64,000 nt of DNA from Mycolicibacterium neoaurum VKM Ac-1815D (lineage in GTDB: Bacteria; Actinomycetota; Actinomycetes; Mycobacteriales; Mycobacteriaceae): contig NC_023036.2 in assembly GCF_000317305.3 (NCBI RefSeq), positions 4,898,001 through 4,962,000 of the forward strand, written 5' to 3'. This document shows, piece after piece, positions 8,067 through 17,106 of the stretch. The translations under genes were made by a program, and so were the position numbers. The notes beneath the pieces were generated by a model. It had not been told where the DNA came from, did not search any database, and was given only the letters and a program-made list of their open reading frames with translations. Each line of letters starts with the position of its first letter. The stretch's first letter is position 1.

Positions 8067-9029
8067 CTATCCCGAGAAGCACCCGCGGTACTCGCGCGGT
8101 GTGGTGCGCATCTGCCGGACGAAGTGATGGCGGAAGGTCACCGGTGACTCGAAGCCGACCCGCGTGGCGATCTGTTCGACGCCGAGGTCCGAGGATTCCA
8201 GCAGCGCCAGGCTGGCCTGGATGCGTTGCTCGATAAGCCATTTGATCGGCGTGGTCCCGGTGGCCTTGGCGAACTGGCGCAGGTAGCTGCGCCGGGACAG
8301 CGACGACCGCTCGGCGAGCTCGTCGAGGGTGATGGGTCGGTCCAGATGTTCCAGCGCCCAGGCCATCCCGGCGGCGATCCGGCCGTCGACCGTCGGTTCG
8401 GGGACCGGCGTTTCGATGTACTGCGCCTGCCCGCCTGCGCGGTGCGGTGAGATGACCAGACGCCGGGCGACGTCATTGGCCACCCGCACGCCGTGGTCGG
8501 CACGCACGATGTGCAGGCACAGATCCAGCCCGGCCGCGCAGCCCGCGCTGGTGAGCACCCGCCCGTTGTCGACGTAGAGCGGCGCCGGATCCACATCGAT
8601 CGCCGGATAGCGCTGCGCCAACAGGTCGGCGTAGATCCAGTGTGTCGTCGCGGTGCGCCCGTCGAGCACGCCGGCCGCAGCCAGCGCGAAGGCACCGGAG
8701 CAGATGGAGACCAACCGGGCACCCCGGGCATCGGCCGCGCGGATGGCGTCGAGCAGATCATCCGAGGGTGCCTGCTCGACATCGCGCACGCTGGGTATCA
8801 GCACCGTATCGGCGTTCGCCAGATCCTCGATGCCGTAGGAGGTGCGCACCACGGCGCCGCCCAGCATGCGGATCTCGGGTTGTTCGGAGCACAGCTTGAC
8901 CGCATATCCGGCGGGGGCCACCCCGGCGGAGAACCGTCCTGGCAGCTCGGCCATTCCGAAGATCTCGGCGGCCAGACCGGATTCGAATCCGGTCATCCCG
9001 TCATAGACCAGGATGGCAACAGCGTGCAT
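8067..9029 (-). CDS. GlxA-family AraC-type transcriptional regulator
   Basis: This 320-residue regulator joins an N-terminal DJ-1/PfpI-like domain (about 1-190) to a C-terminal AraC helix-turn-helix domain (about 215-315). The first domain has VAILVYDGMTGFESGLAAEIF and the nucleophile-elbow segment SICSGAFALAAAGVLDGR. The second has ITLDELAERSSLSRRSYLRQF, GTTPIKWLIEQRI and IATRVGFESPVTFRHHF. GlxA-like regulators sense small metabolites through the DJ-1-like domain. The target is unknown, because the divergent side (9030-9305) carries no convincing gene. Confidence 0.87.
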   Translation of the reverse strand: MHAVAILVYDGMTGFESGLAAEIFGMAELPGRFSAGVAPAGYAVKLCSEQPEIRMLGGAVVRTSYGIEDLANADTVLIPSVRDVEQAPSDDLLDAIRAADARGARLVSICSGAFALAAAGVLDGRTATTHWIYADLLAQRYPAIDVDPAPLYVDNGRVLTSAGCAAGLDLCLHIVRADHGVRVANDVARRLVISPHRAGGQAQYIETPVPEPTVDGRIAAGMAWALEHLDRPITLDELAERSSLSRRSYLRQFAKATGTTPIKWLIEQRIQASLALLESSDLGVEQIATRVGFESPVTFRHHFVRQMRTTPREYRGCFSG

Positions 9030-9224
9030 GTCACTATCTTATCGTTAGTCGACATCAGTGCCAGTGTGCTCACGGCGGCGGACCCGGCATCGTCGTCGAT
9101 ATGACGCATCGACACCCCGTTTCCCGCATCTGGTCCGCCGTGGCGGCCTTCGCCGCCGGGATCCATGCCGCCAACGGGCTCGCCCATGGCATCACCCCTG
9201 CCGAGGAGTCGCCGGCGCGCACGA

Positions 9225-9269
9225 GAAAACCCCCGGGCTCGCCGTTTCGAGGACAGCGGGCCCGGGGGC
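9225..9269 (-). terminator. Rho-independent terminator after fadB
   Basis: Read on the minus strand, a GC-rich stem (GCCCCCGGGC paired with GCCCGGGGG, extended by a GCG/CGC step) encloses a loop of about 15 bases and is followed by TTTTCT. It lies about 36 bases past the fadB stop, as expected for an intrinsic terminator. Confidence 0.8.
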
Positions 9270-9305
9270 TTCTGGTCTTACCGCGCGCCCAGTGGCGCGC
9301 CGCGA

Positions 9306-11453
9306 TCAGCCCTCCAGCGAGGCGGGCGGGTTGAAGCGGTCGCCGTAGCGGGCGGCCAGTTCCTTGGCACGGGCCACGAACGCGGCCTTACCGACACCGT
9401 GCGGGCCTTCGTAGCCGACGATGAACTGCGCCGAACCACCGGTGTACGGCGGGTAGCCGATACCCATGATCGAACCGATGTTGGCATCGGCGGTCGAGGT
9501 CAGCACACCCTCGTCGAGGCACTTCTGGGTCTCCAGAGCCTCGGCGAACAGCATGCGGTCGATCGCATCCTGCAGCTCGATGGTGGCGCTACCGGAGTTG
9601 AAGGTCTCCTTGAGCCCCGACCACAGACCGACCCGCTTGCCATCGGCATACTCGTAGAACCCGGCACCCTTCAGACGCGACGGGCGACCGATCTCGATCA
9701 TCTTCTCCACGACGGCCTCGGCCGGGTGCGGCACGTAGGTCTCACCGGTCGCCTCGGCCGCCTTGCGGGTCTCGCCGGCGATCTTGTGCATCAGCTCCAG
9801 GTTCAACTCATCGGAGAGCTGCAGCGGCGCGGCCGGGTAACCGGCCTGGGCTCCGGCCTGCTCGATGGTGGCAGCCTCGATACCCTCGCCGAGCATCGCC
9901 AGCGCCTCGTTGACGAAGGTGCCGATGACACGGCTGGTGAAGAAGCCACGGCTGTCGTTGACCACGATCGGCGTCTTCTTGATGGCCAGGGTGTAGTCGA
10001 ACACCCGGGCCAGCGCCTCGTCGGAGGTCTTCTCGCCCTTGATGATCTCGACCAGCGGCATCTTGTCCACGGGGCTGAAGAAGTGGATCCCGATGAAGTC
10101 CTCCTGGCGCTTCACACCGGTGGCCAGACCGGTGATCGGCAGGGTGGAGGTGTTCGAGCCCAGCAGCGCGTTGGGCTCGACGATGTCCTCGATCTCCTGG
10201 AACACCTTGTGCTTGAGTTCCTGGTTCTCGAAGACGGCCTCGACCACGAAGTCCACACCCGCCAGATCGGCCGGATCGGCGGTCGGGGTGATCTTGGCCA
10301 ACAGTGCGTCGGACTTCTCCTGCGTGGTCTTGCCACGCTTGAGTGCCTTGGCTTCCAGCCCCTCGGAGTAGGCCTTACCCTTCTGCGCCGCCTCGATGGT
10401 GACGTCCTTGAGCACCACGTCGTACCCGGCCTTGGCCGACACGTAGGCGATACCGGCGCCCATCATGCCCGCGCCCAGCACACCGATCTTCTTGATCGGC
10501 ACCGGCGCGATGCCCTCGGGACGCGAGGCGCCGCCGTTGATGGCCTGCAGGTCCAGGAAGAACGCCTGGATCATGTTCTTGGCGACCTGGCCGGTGACCA
10601 GCTGGGTGAAGTAGCGGCTCTCGATGCGGGTGGCACCCTCGAAGTCCACCTGGGCACCCTCGACGGCCGCACTAAGGATCGCCCGCGGGGCCGGCATGGG
10701 CGCACCCTTGAGCTGCTTCTTGAGCAGCGCCGGGAACGACGGCAGGATCGCGGCGAGGCCGGGGCTGCTCGGGGTGCCCCCGGGCATCTTGTAGCCCTTG
10801 ACATCCCACGGCTGCACGCCGCCTTCGGGGTTGTCCTTGATCCACTTCTTGGCCGCCGGGATCAGCTCGTCCACGCTGCCGACCAGCTCGTCGACCAGAC
10901 CGATCTCCTTGGCCTTGGTCGGGTTGAACCGGGTGCCCTGGCTCAGCACCTCCATGAAGGCCTTCTGGATGCCGAACATCCGCACGGTGCGGGCCACGCC
11001 GCCACCGCCGGGCAGCAGGCCCAGGGTCACCTCGGGCAGACCGATGACGACACCCTTGACGTCGGCGGCGATGCGGTGATGGGTGGCCAGCGCGATCTCA
11101 AGACCGCCACCGAGCGCGGCGCCGTTGATGGCGGTCACGACGGGCTTGCCCAGAGTCTCCAGCTTGCGCAGGTCGGACTTGATGAACTCGACCTCGTCGA
11201 ATGCCTGCTGGGCATCGTCGGGGCCGATGTTGATCATGCCCTTGAGGTCACCGCCGGCGAAGAAGGTCTTCTTCGCGCTGGCGATCACCACACCGGTGAT
11301 CGAATCCTTCTCGGCGACAAGGCGTTCCACCGCGTCGTGCATGGATTGCTTGTAGTGCTCGTTCATCACGTTGGCCGAACCGGTCGGGTCGTCCAGCGTC
11401 AGGGTGACGATGCCGTCGGCATCCTGTTCCCACTTGATGGTGTTCTCAGCCAT
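9306..11453 (-). CDS. fadB: Fatty acid oxidation multifunctional protein FadB
   Basis: This 715-residue protein fuses enoyl-CoA hydratase with 3-hydroxyacyl-CoA dehydrogenase, the alpha subunit of the beta-oxidation complex. Residues 1-190 are the hydratase (GDLKGMINIGP, NGAALGGGLEIALATHHRIA, LPEVTLGLLPGGGGVARTVR, with oxyanion-hole glycines and catalytic glutamates). From about 335 comes the NAD-binding fold (IGVLGAGMMGAGIAYVSAKA). Later segments are GIHFFSPVDKMPLVEII with the catalytic His, and YPPYTGGSAQFIVGYEG near the end. It lies 15 bases downstream of fadA and matches the M. tuberculosis Rv0859-Rv0860 pair. A terminator follows it. Confidence 0.95.
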   Translation of the reverse strand: MAENTIKWEQDADGIVTLTLDDPTGSANVMNEHYKQSMHDAVERLVAEKDSITGVVIASAKKTFFAGGDLKGMINIGPDDAQQAFDEVEFIKSDLRKLETLGKPVVTAINGAALGGGLEIALATHHRIAADVKGVVIGLPEVTLGLLPGGGGVARTVRMFGIQKAFMEVLSQGTRFNPTKAKEIGLVDELVGSVDELIPAAKKWIKDNPEGGVQPWDVKGYKMPGGTPSSPGLAAILPSFPALLKKQLKGAPMPAPRAILSAAVEGAQVDFEGATRIESRYFTQLVTGQVAKNMIQAFFLDLQAINGGASRPEGIAPVPIKKIGVLGAGMMGAGIAYVSAKAGYDVVLKDVTIEAAQKGKAYSEGLEAKALKRGKTTQEKSDALLAKITPTADPADLAGVDFVVEAVFENQELKHKVFQEIEDIVEPNALLGSNTSTLPITGLATGVKRQEDFIGIHFFSPVDKMPLVEIIKGEKTSDEALARVFDYTLAIKKTPIVVNDSRGFFTSRVIGTFVNEALAMLGEGIEAATIEQAGAQAGYPAAPLQLSDELNLELMHKIAGETRKAAEATGETYVPHPAEAVVEKMIEIGRPSRLKGAGFYEYADGKRVGLWSGLKETFNSGSATIELQDAIDRMLFAEALETQKCLDEGVLTSTADANIGSIMGIGYPPYTGGSAQFIVGYEGPHGVGKAAFVARAKELAARYGDRFNPPASLEG

Positions 11454-11468
11454 GGTTGTTCAGTCTCC

Positions 11469-12680
11469 CTAGACGCGCTCGATGATGGTGGCCACGCCCA
11501 TGCCGCCGCCGACGCACAGCGTGATCAGCGCACGCTTGGCACCGCGACGCTCGAGCTCGTCGACCATGGTTCCGGTGATCATGGCGCCGGTGGCACCAAG
11601 CGGGTGGCCCATCGCGATGGCGCCGCCGTTGACGTTGAGCTTCTCGTCCGGGATGTTCAGATCCTTCTGGAACTTCATCACCACCGAGGCGAACGCCTCG
11701 TTGAGCTCGAACAGGTCGATATCGTCGACGGTCAGTCCGGCGCGGTCGAGCACCTTCTTGGTCGCCGGGGTGGGGCCGGTGAGCATGATCACCGGGTCGG
11801 CGCCGCTGGTGGCGGTGGCCACCACACGCGCCCGCGGGGTCAGCCCCTGGGCCTTGCCAGCCGCCTCGGAACCGATGAGCACCAGCGCGGCGCCGTCGAC
11901 GATGCCCGAGCTGTTACCGCCGGTGTGGACGTGGTTGATCTTCTCCACGTAGTGGTACTTCTGCAGCGCCACATCGTCGAAGCCGCCCATCGCACCCAGG
12001 TCCGCGAAGGCGGGCTTGAGCTTGCCCAGGCTCTCCACGGTGGTGCCGGGACGCATGTGCTCGTCGTGATCGAGCACGACGAGGCCATTCTGGTCCTTGA
12101 CCGGCACCACGGACTTGGCGAAGTAGCCGCCCGACCATGCCGCTGCGGCCCGGTCCTGCGAGCGCGCGGCGTAGGCGTCGACATCCTCGCGCGAGAAGCC
12201 CTCGATGGTGGCGATCAGATCGGCGCCGATGCCCTGCGGGACGAAACCGACGCGGTAGTTGGTCTCGGGGTCGCCGGCCCAGGCGCCACCGTCGGAGCCC
12301 ATCGGGACGCGGCTCATCGACTCGACACCGCCGACGAGGACCAGGTCGTCCCAGCCCGAGGACACCTTCTGGGCGCCGAGGTTGACGGCCTCCAGGCCCG
12401 AGGCGCAGAACCGGTTGAGCTGGAAGCCACCGGTGGTCTCGGGCAGACCCGACACCAGCACCGCGGTACGGGCGATATCGCCGCCCTGATCGCCGACCGG
12501 GGATACGACACCCAGGATGACGTCGCTGATCAGGTTCTCGTCGAGGTCGGGGTAGCGCGCCCGGATCTCGTCGATCAGACCGACGACGAGGTTGACCGGC
12601 TTGATCTCGTTGAGGGCGCCACCGCGCTGCTTACCGCGCGGGGTGCGGATGGCCTCATAGATGAAGGCACCTTCGGACAT
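11469..12680 (-). CDS. fadA: Acetyl-CoA C-acyltransferase (thiolase) FadA
   Basis: This 403-residue thiolase is the beta subunit that cleaves 3-ketoacyl-CoA in the last step of beta-oxidation. Active-site Cys is in [12 protein letters not shown] near residue 90. The [16 protein letters not shown] motif carries the catalytic His, and [10 protein letters not shown] carries the second Cys. ATG 12680 is chosen because AAGGGAAC lies at suitable spacing and [16 protein letters not shown] is the family start. fadA and fadB form an operon on the minus strand. An inverted repeat at 12741-12758 sits just upstream and may be its operator. Confidence 0.95.
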   Translation of the reverse strand: MSEGAFIYEAIRTPRGKQRGGALNEIKPVNLVVGLIDEIRARYPDLDENLISDVILGVVSPVGDQGGDIARTAVLVSGLPETTGGFQLNRFCASGLEAVNLGAQKVSSGWDDLVLVGGVESMSRVPMGSDGGAWAGDPETNYRVGFVPQGIGADLIATIEGFSREDVDAYAARSQDRAAAAWSGGYFAKSVVPVKDQNGLVVLDHDEHMRPGTTVESLGKLKPAFADLGAMGGFDDVALQKYHYVEKINHVHTGGNSSGIVDGAALVLIGSEAAGKAQGLTPRARVVATATSGADPVIMLTGPTPATKKVLDRAGLTVDDIDLFELNEAFASVVMKFQKDLNIPDEKLNVNGGAIAMGHPLGATGAMITGTMVDELERRGAKRALITLCVGGGMGVATIIERV

Positions 12681-12740
12681 ATGTTGTTCCCTTTCGGGTG
12701 GGTGACAGGGCACTGATCGCGCACCCTAACAAAATCGTAA

Positions 12741-12758
12741 ACCAACCTGTTGGTTGGT
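12741..12758. promoter_or_regulatory. Inverted repeat in the fadA promoter region
   Basis: A perfect 7-base inverted repeat, ACCAACC-TGTT-GGTTGGT, lies about 60 bases upstream of the fadA ATG in an otherwise AT-richer stretch. The size and symmetry suit a TetR-family repressor. Which regulator binds is unknown; it does not match the KstR core TAGAAC...GTTCTA. Confidence 0.5.
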
Positions 12759-12778
12759 CCAATTTCCACCCATCCGCA

Positions 12779-12831
12779 AGTGGCCACCTATCGCACGCCA
12801 TCAGGCAAAAGGCGTGCGATAGGTGGCCACT
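12779..12831 (-). terminator. Long perfect hairpin between the OYE gene and fadA
   Basis: Two 21-base arms are perfectly complementary (AGTGGCCACCTATCGCACGC plus C at 12779-12799, and its complement at 12811-12831), with an 11-base loop containing four consecutive A or T. It starts 14 bases past the OYE stop on the minus strand, so a transcription terminator is the likeliest role. There is no T-run after the stem. Confidence 0.6.
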
Positions 12832-12844
12832 GGGGCTGCCTGGA

Positions 12845-13957
12845 TCAGGCCGACTGCGGTTCGGCCTCCGCGAGCGTCGGATAGTCGACGTACCCGGCCG
12901 GGCCGGAGGCGTAGAAGGTCGCCACGTCGGGCTCGTTGAGCTCGGCCCCGAGCAGCAGCCTGTCGATCAGGTCCGGGTTGGCCAGCCAGCTCCGACCCAC
13001 CGCGACCGCGCTCGCCGCACCCCAGTCCACCAGGGACTCCAGCTGGCAGAAATCGGTTCCGGTGTCGCGGCCGGTGTTGAGCACCAGGGTGTCCGGCCAC
13101 AGCGCCCGCAGCGCCCCGAACGTCTGGGTGCTGGGATCGATGAGGACGTGCAGATAGGCCATGCCCAGCGGACGGATGCGGTTCAGCAACGCCTCATAGG
13201 CGCCGACCTGATCGTTCTCACGCATATCGCCCGCACCGTTTCCCGGGGATATCCGCAATCCGACGCGGTCCGCACCGATCTCGTCGGCGACCGCCTCCAC
13301 GACCTCGGCGGTCAGTCGGGCGCGATTCTCCGCAGATCCGCCGTAGGCGTCGGTGCGCAGATTCACCACATCGGAAAGGAACTCGTGCAACAGGTAGCCG
13401 TTGGCCGAGTGGATCTCCACCCCGTCCATACCGGCATCGACGGCGCGGCGGGCGGCGCCGCGGAACTGGCCGATGATGGTGCCGATCTCACGCTCGGTGA
13501 GTTCACGCGGCACCGGCAACGGCTGCTTGCCCGACGGGGTGTGGGTGAGCATGTCCGCGGCGACCGCCGACGGACCCACCGTCTCGAATCCGCTGATGTC
13601 CGGATGGGCCATCCGACCCACATGCCAGAGCTGCACGAACATCTTTCCGCCCCCGGCATGCACCGCATCGGCGATATCGGACCAGGCCTCCTGGTGCCGG
13701 TCGGTGTAGATGCCGGGGGTGTTCATATAGGCGCCGTTGGCCTGCTCGCAGATCGCGGTGGCCTCACTGATGATCAGCCCGGCCCCCGCCCGCTGGGAGT
13801 AATACAGCGCCGCGAGATCCGACGGCGTGGCGTCGGACTGGGCGCGCGAGCGCGTCAGGGGCGCCATGAACACCCGATTGGCCGCCTCAATGGCTCCGAC
13901 CCGCACCGGCGTGAGCAGGGTGGCATCAGGGGCGAGACGGAAGGTCTGGTCGGTCAT
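12845..13957 (-). CDS. Old yellow enzyme family alkene reductase
   Basis: This 370-residue FMN-dependent TIM-barrel oxidoreductase of the OYE family (NemA-like) reduces activated C=C bonds using NAD(P)H. Recognisable elements are RVFMAPLTRSRAQ near the N-terminus, FVQLWHVGRMAHPD and GVEIHSANGYLLHEFLSD, whose His and Asn match the substrate-binding pair. The signature LRTDAYGGSAENRARL is also present, as is the C-terminal phosphate-binding AVGRSWLANPDLIDRLL. It lies six bases downstream of the LuxR regulator gene and may be cotranscribed with it. The physiological substrate is not evident. Confidence 0.9.
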   Translation of the reverse strand: MTDQTFRLAPDATLLTPVRVGAIEAANRVFMAPLTRSRAQSDATPSDLAALYYSQRAGAGLIISEATAICEQANGAYMNTPGIYTDRHQEAWSDIADAVHAGGGKMFVQLWHVGRMAHPDISGFETVGPSAVAADMLTHTPSGKQPLPVPRELTEREIGTIIGQFRGAARRAVDAGMDGVEIHSANGYLLHEFLSDVVNLRTDAYGGSAENRARLTAEVVEAVADEIGADRVGLRISPGNGAGDMRENDQVGAYEALLNRIRPLGMAYLHVLIDPSTQTFGALRALWPDTLVLNTGRDTGTDFCQLESLVDWGAASAVAVGRSWLANPDLIDRLLLGAELNEPDVATFYASGPAGYVDYPTLAEAEPQSA

Positions 13958-13963
13958 GCCCGT

Positions 13964-14974
13964 CTAAGCGCTGTCGGCGGCCCAAACATTCCCCGCCAGC
14001 AGCCGCCCCGACAGCAGACCCCAGGTCACCGCGTGCGACACACACGCCGCCCGGTTACTCGCGCCGAGCTTGACCATCGCACTCTCCAGGTGGTGGCCCG
14101 CGGTCCGGACGCTGATGAACAGGCGGGCGGCGATCTGATTGTTCGTCAGACCCTGCGCCGCCAGGGTCAGGGCATCGAGCTCACGGGCGGTGATACCGAA
14201 CGGCAGCGGGTCGCGGGTCACCAACAGCACACCGGAAAGACTGTCCCGCTCGAAGCGGCGGGCGGTGTCGATGATCCTGCTGTGCAACCAGGTGGTGCCG
14301 TCGAACCACCGGGTGGCTTCGGGTCGCAATCCCAAACCCGTTGTGCGGGAGGCCATCACCATTTCGGCCACCAGCATGCGATCCAGCGGGGCGGCGAAGG
14401 TGTCACCGTGGATCAGCAGATGCGCCTGTCCGTCACCGTCGATCGCCCAGGCCTGCGCCTCGGGCGCCATCAGCTCGGCGACCATGCGCGGTCGCGCGGA
14501 GAAGTCGAGCTGAGCGGCCATCTGTGCGCGCAGCGAATTGATCTCTGCCACATCGTCATCGGTGGGGTGGCGGGCGTCGTCACAGTTGACGTGGATAGTT
14601 CCGGCATAGCTGCCGTCCGCGGTCACCAGGCGCGCGGAAAGCCCCTCGTCGAAACCCGCCGGGGCGAAAACGCCCTGCACGGAGTAGGTATCGCGATACT
14701 CGGGGAAGTCGCGCCAACGCAACGCGCCGAGGCCGCGTACCCGCATCGAGTCGAACAGCGGGTCGTGGTCGATGAACCAGGTGTTCAGGTGCTCCATCAC
14801 ATGATCGGGGTAACCGTGGTTGGCGACGGCCACATGGCGGCGACGGATCGGATCCCACAGGCTGATCGCCGACGCCGACGAGGCCGACCGCGCGCTCAGC
14901 GCCTCGAGCATCTCGTGGGCGCGCGTCTCGATACTCGCGCTGCTACCCAGCACCTCCGCGTATGCGCCTGCCAT
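13964..14974 (-). CDS. LuxR-type transcriptional regulator, divergent from the urea locus
   Basis: This 336-residue regulator has a C-terminal LuxR helix-turn-helix (about 270-320: FGITARELDALTLAAQGLTN, NQIAARLFISVRTAGHHLES). The N-terminal about 200 residues look like a GAF-type sensor (ISLWDPIRRRHVAVANHGYP). ATG 14974 is chosen over longer frames because GAAGGA sits five bases before it. It has no receiver domain, so it probably responds to a small ligand. It is divergent from a UrtA-like urea-binding lipoprotein and the urease operon, which makes local control by urea or an amide plausible. The intervening 178 bases hold a tandem repeat and a palindrome. Confidence 0.82.
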   Translation of the reverse strand: MAGAYAEVLGSSASIETRAHEMLEALSARSASSASAISLWDPIRRRHVAVANHGYPDHVMEHLNTWFIDHDPLFDSMRVRGLGALRWRDFPEYRDTYSVQGVFAPAGFDEGLSARLVTADGSYAGTIHVNCDDARHPTDDDVAEINSLRAQMAAQLDFSARPRMVAELMAPEAQAWAIDGDGQAHLLIHGDTFAAPLDRMLVAEMVMASRTTGLGLRPEATRWFDGTTWLHSRIIDTARRFERDSLSGVLLVTRDPLPFGITARELDALTLAAQGLTNNQIAARLFISVRTAGHHLESAMVKLGASNRAACVSHAVTWGLLSGRLLAGNVWAADSA

Positions 14975-15017
14975 CAGATCCTTCTTGTCACGTCCCCGAA
15001 AGCATGATGGGCAGGCC

Positions 15018-15038
15018 ATGTTTCGCCGATGTTTCGCC
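15018..15038. repeat. Tandem direct repeat in the LuxR/urea promoter region
   Basis: ATGTTTCGCC occurs twice with an 11-base period (15018-15027 and 15029-15038) between the divergent LuxR and UrtA-like genes. One helical turn of spacing suits cooperative protein binding on one face of the DNA. Confidence 0.55.
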
Positions 15039-15069
15039 TGCGCGGCGGACAGGCAACAGCACCGCAGAA

Positions 15070-15087
15070 ATGGGAGATTCCTCCCAT
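15070..15087. promoter_or_regulatory. Candidate LuxR operator upstream of the urea operon
   Basis: A perfect 7-base inverted repeat, ATGGGAG-ATTC-CTCCCAT, lies about 65 bases before the UrtA-like start codon. The dyad size and position upstream of the promoter suit an activator of the LuxR type. The assignment to the divergent regulator is inference. Confidence 0.5.
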
Positions 15088-15152
15088 AGCCCACAAATCC
15101 CCTGGTTCCTACGCTGATCGCCAACGATCCACGACCAGCGAAGGCGACTCAT

Positions 15153-16391
15153 ATGAACAGAATCAGCGCGGGAGTGGCACTGCTCGCCACCACGACCATG
15201 CTCGCGGTCGGTTGCGGCAGTCGGGCCGGCGACGACGCCGGCGCGGCGGCGCAGGGCTGCGCGGACACATCGGGCTCCGAGGTCACCATCGGTTCGATCA
15301 ACTCACTGTCGGGCGGTCTGGCCGTCAGCGAGTCGGTCATCCATGACGCGATCGCGATGGCCGTCGAAGAGATCAACGCCGGCGGCGGGGTGCTGGGCAA
15401 GCAACTCGACCTCGTGTCCGAGGACGGCGCATCGGATCCCACCGTGTTCGCCGAGAAGGCCAACAAGCTGGTCAATAGCGACTGTGTCGCAGCGGTTTTC
15501 GGTGGATACACCTCGGCAAGCCGCAAGGCGATGCTGCCGGTGTTCGAGGATTCCAACGCGCTGCTCTACTACGGTCAGCAGTACGAGGGTCTGGAGTCAT
15601 CGAAGAACATCTTCTACTCGGGCGCCACCACCAACCAGCAGATCATCCCGGCCCTGGACTATCTCAAGCAGCAGGGCGTCACCTCGCTCTACCTGGTGGG
15701 CAGCGATTATGTCTTCCCGCGCACCTCCAATGCCATCGTCAAGGCCTACGCCGCGGCCAACGGTATCGAGATCAAGGGCGAAGACTATGTGCCACTGGAC
15801 AGTACGAACTTCGCGACGATCGTCAACAAGATCCGCAGTGCCGGTGCCGACGCCATCTTCAACGTCGTGGTGGGCGGTTCTCTGACGGCATTCTTCCGGG
15901 AATACAACAGCGCCGGGCTGACCGCCCAGACCATGCCGGTGATGTCGATGTGCGTCGGTGAAGAGGAGGTCAAGAGCATCGGCGCCGACACCCTGGTCGG
16001 GCAGCTGTCGTCGTGGAACTACTACGAGACCCTCGACACTCCGGCCAACAAGAAGTTCGTCGCCGACTTCAAGGCCAAGTACGGTCCCGGCAGGGTCACC
16101 TCGGATCCGATGGAATCGGCCTACACCGCGGTGTATCTGTGGAAGGCGACCGTGGAGAAGGCCGACTCGTTCGCGGTGGCAGACATCCAGTCCGCGGCCG
16201 GCGGCGTCACCGTCGACGCCCCGGAAGGGGCGGTCACCATCGACGGCGAGAACCACCACGTCACCAAGACCGCACGCGTCGGCAAGGTCGTTCCCAGCGG
16301 CCTGATCGACCAGGTCTGGCAGTCACCGGAACCCATCACCCCCGACCCATTCCTCAAGAACTATCCGTGGGCCGAGGGAATCACGGGCTGA
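15153..16391 (+). CDS. Urea-type ABC transporter substrate-binding lipoprotein (UrtA-like)
   Basis: This 412-residue exported lipoprotein has lipobox LAVGC at about residue 20. It is a type 1 periplasmic-binding protein closest to UrtA/FmdD urea and short-chain amide binders. Typical segments are VTIGSINSLSGGLAVSESVI, INAGGGVLGKQLDLVSEDGA, VFGGYTSASRKAMLPVF, YYGQQYEGLESSKNIFY and YLVGSDYVFPRTSNAIVKA. The later SSWNYYETLDTPANKKFVADF and GENHHVTKTARVGKV also fit. It lies three bases upstream of the urease gamma/beta gene. No UrtB/C permease or UrtD/E ATPase gene follows, so it must use a transporter encoded elsewhere or serve as a urea receptor. Confidence 0.9.
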   Translation: MNRISAGVALLATTTMLAVGCGSRAGDDAGAAAQGCADTSGSEVTIGSINSLSGGLAVSESVIHDAIAMAVEEINAGGGVLGKQLDLVSEDGASDPTVFAEKANKLVNSDCVAAVFGGYTSASRKAMLPVFEDSNALLYYGQQYEGLESSKNIFYSGATTNQQIIPALDYLKQQGVTSLYLVGSDYVFPRTSNAIVKAYAAANGIEIKGEDYVPLDSTNFATIVNKIRSAGADAIFNVVVGGSLTAFFREYNSAGLTAQTMPVMSMCVGEEEVKSIGADTLVGQLSSWNYYETLDTPANKKFVADFKAKYGPGRVTSDPMESAYTAVYLWKATVEKADSFAVADIQSAAGGVTVDAPEGAVTIDGENHHVTKTARVGKVVPSGLIDQVWQSPEPITPDPFLKNYPWAEGITG

Positions 16392-16394
16392 CGC

Positions 16395-17105
16395 ATGCAT
16401 CTGACACCCAAGGACGAAGACCGACTGTTGGTGTTCCTCGCCGCCGAACTGGCCCGCAAGCACCGTGCGGCGGGCCTGGCGTTGACCTACGCCGAAGCCC
16501 GGGCACTGATCGCCGACGAGGTCATCGAGGCCGCCCGATCCGGCGCCGGGGTGGCCGAGGCCGCCGCCATCGGCGCCGATCTGCTCACCGATGACGATGT
16601 CATGCCCGGTGTGCGCACCCTGCTGGGTTCGGTTCAGGTCGAGGCATTCTTCGACGACGGGCAGAAGCTCGTCACCGTGCACGATGCGATCGGACCCGGC
16701 ACCCGGACCGCCGACGAGATCGCGTTCACGCCGGGTGAGGTCCTGGCCGCCGACGGCGAGCTTGAGCTGAACGCCGGCCGGGCCAGCGTGTCGGTGAGCG
16801 TGCAGAACACCGGCGACCGCCCCATCCAGGTCGGTTCGCACTTCCACTTCTTCGAATGCAACCGGGCGCTGCGATTCGACCGGCGATCGGCATTCGGCAT
16901 GCGGTTGGACATCCCGTCGGGGTTGGCGGTGCGCTTCGAACCCGGTGAGACGCAGGAGGTGTCGCTGACCTGCTACGGGGGTGACCGCGTGGTGATCGGT
17001 CAGAACGATGTCACCAACGGACGCACCGATATCCCGGCCGATGCGGCGCTGATGAGCGATGTGCGCGCCCGCGGTTTCCTGGACACCTCGGATTCGGAGA
17101 GCTGA
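16395..17105 (+). CDS. ureAB: Fused urease gamma/beta subunit
   Basis: This 236-residue protein combines the two small urease subunits. Residues 1-100 are gamma ([59 protein letters not shown]). Residues about 128-236 are beta ([55 protein letters not shown]). M. tuberculosis and many bacteria have separate ureA and ureB, while fused forms occur in Helicobacter and some actinobacteria. The joining linker is about 25 residues. The stop is followed one base later by the ureC start, so expression is coupled. Confidence 0.93.
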   Translation: MHLTPKDEDRLLVFLAAELARKHRAAGLALTYAEARALIADEVIEAARSGAGVAEAAAIGADLLTDDDVMPGVRTLLGSVQVEAFFDDGQKLVTVHDAIGPGTRTADEIAFTPGEVLAADGELELNAGRASVSVSVQNTGDRPIQVGSHFHFFECNRALRFDRRSAFGMRLDIPSGLAVRFEPGETQEVSLTCYGGDRVVIGQNDVTNGRTDIPADAALMSDVRARGFLDTSDSES

Positions 17106-17106
17106 G

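Noticed and set aside
9101-9334. A 77-codon plus-strand frame in the gap between the GlxA regulator and fadB, starting MTHRHPVSRIWSAVAAFAAG
   Set aside because: The first 35 residues look faintly like a signal peptide. However, the frame runs through the fadB terminator into fadB antisense sequence, with no ribosome site and no recognisable domain.
9165-12716. A 1183-codon open frame on the plus strand opposite fadB-fadA
   Set aside because: It is the antisense shadow of two well-supported genes in high-GC DNA. Its product is rich in Arg, Gly, His and Asp with no domain, and it crosses the terminator and the fadA promoter.
12698-15007. A 769-codon plus-strand open frame opposite the OYE and LuxR genes
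   Set aside because: It shows composition typical of antisense frames and no family match, while the minus-strand genes have clear domains and start sites.
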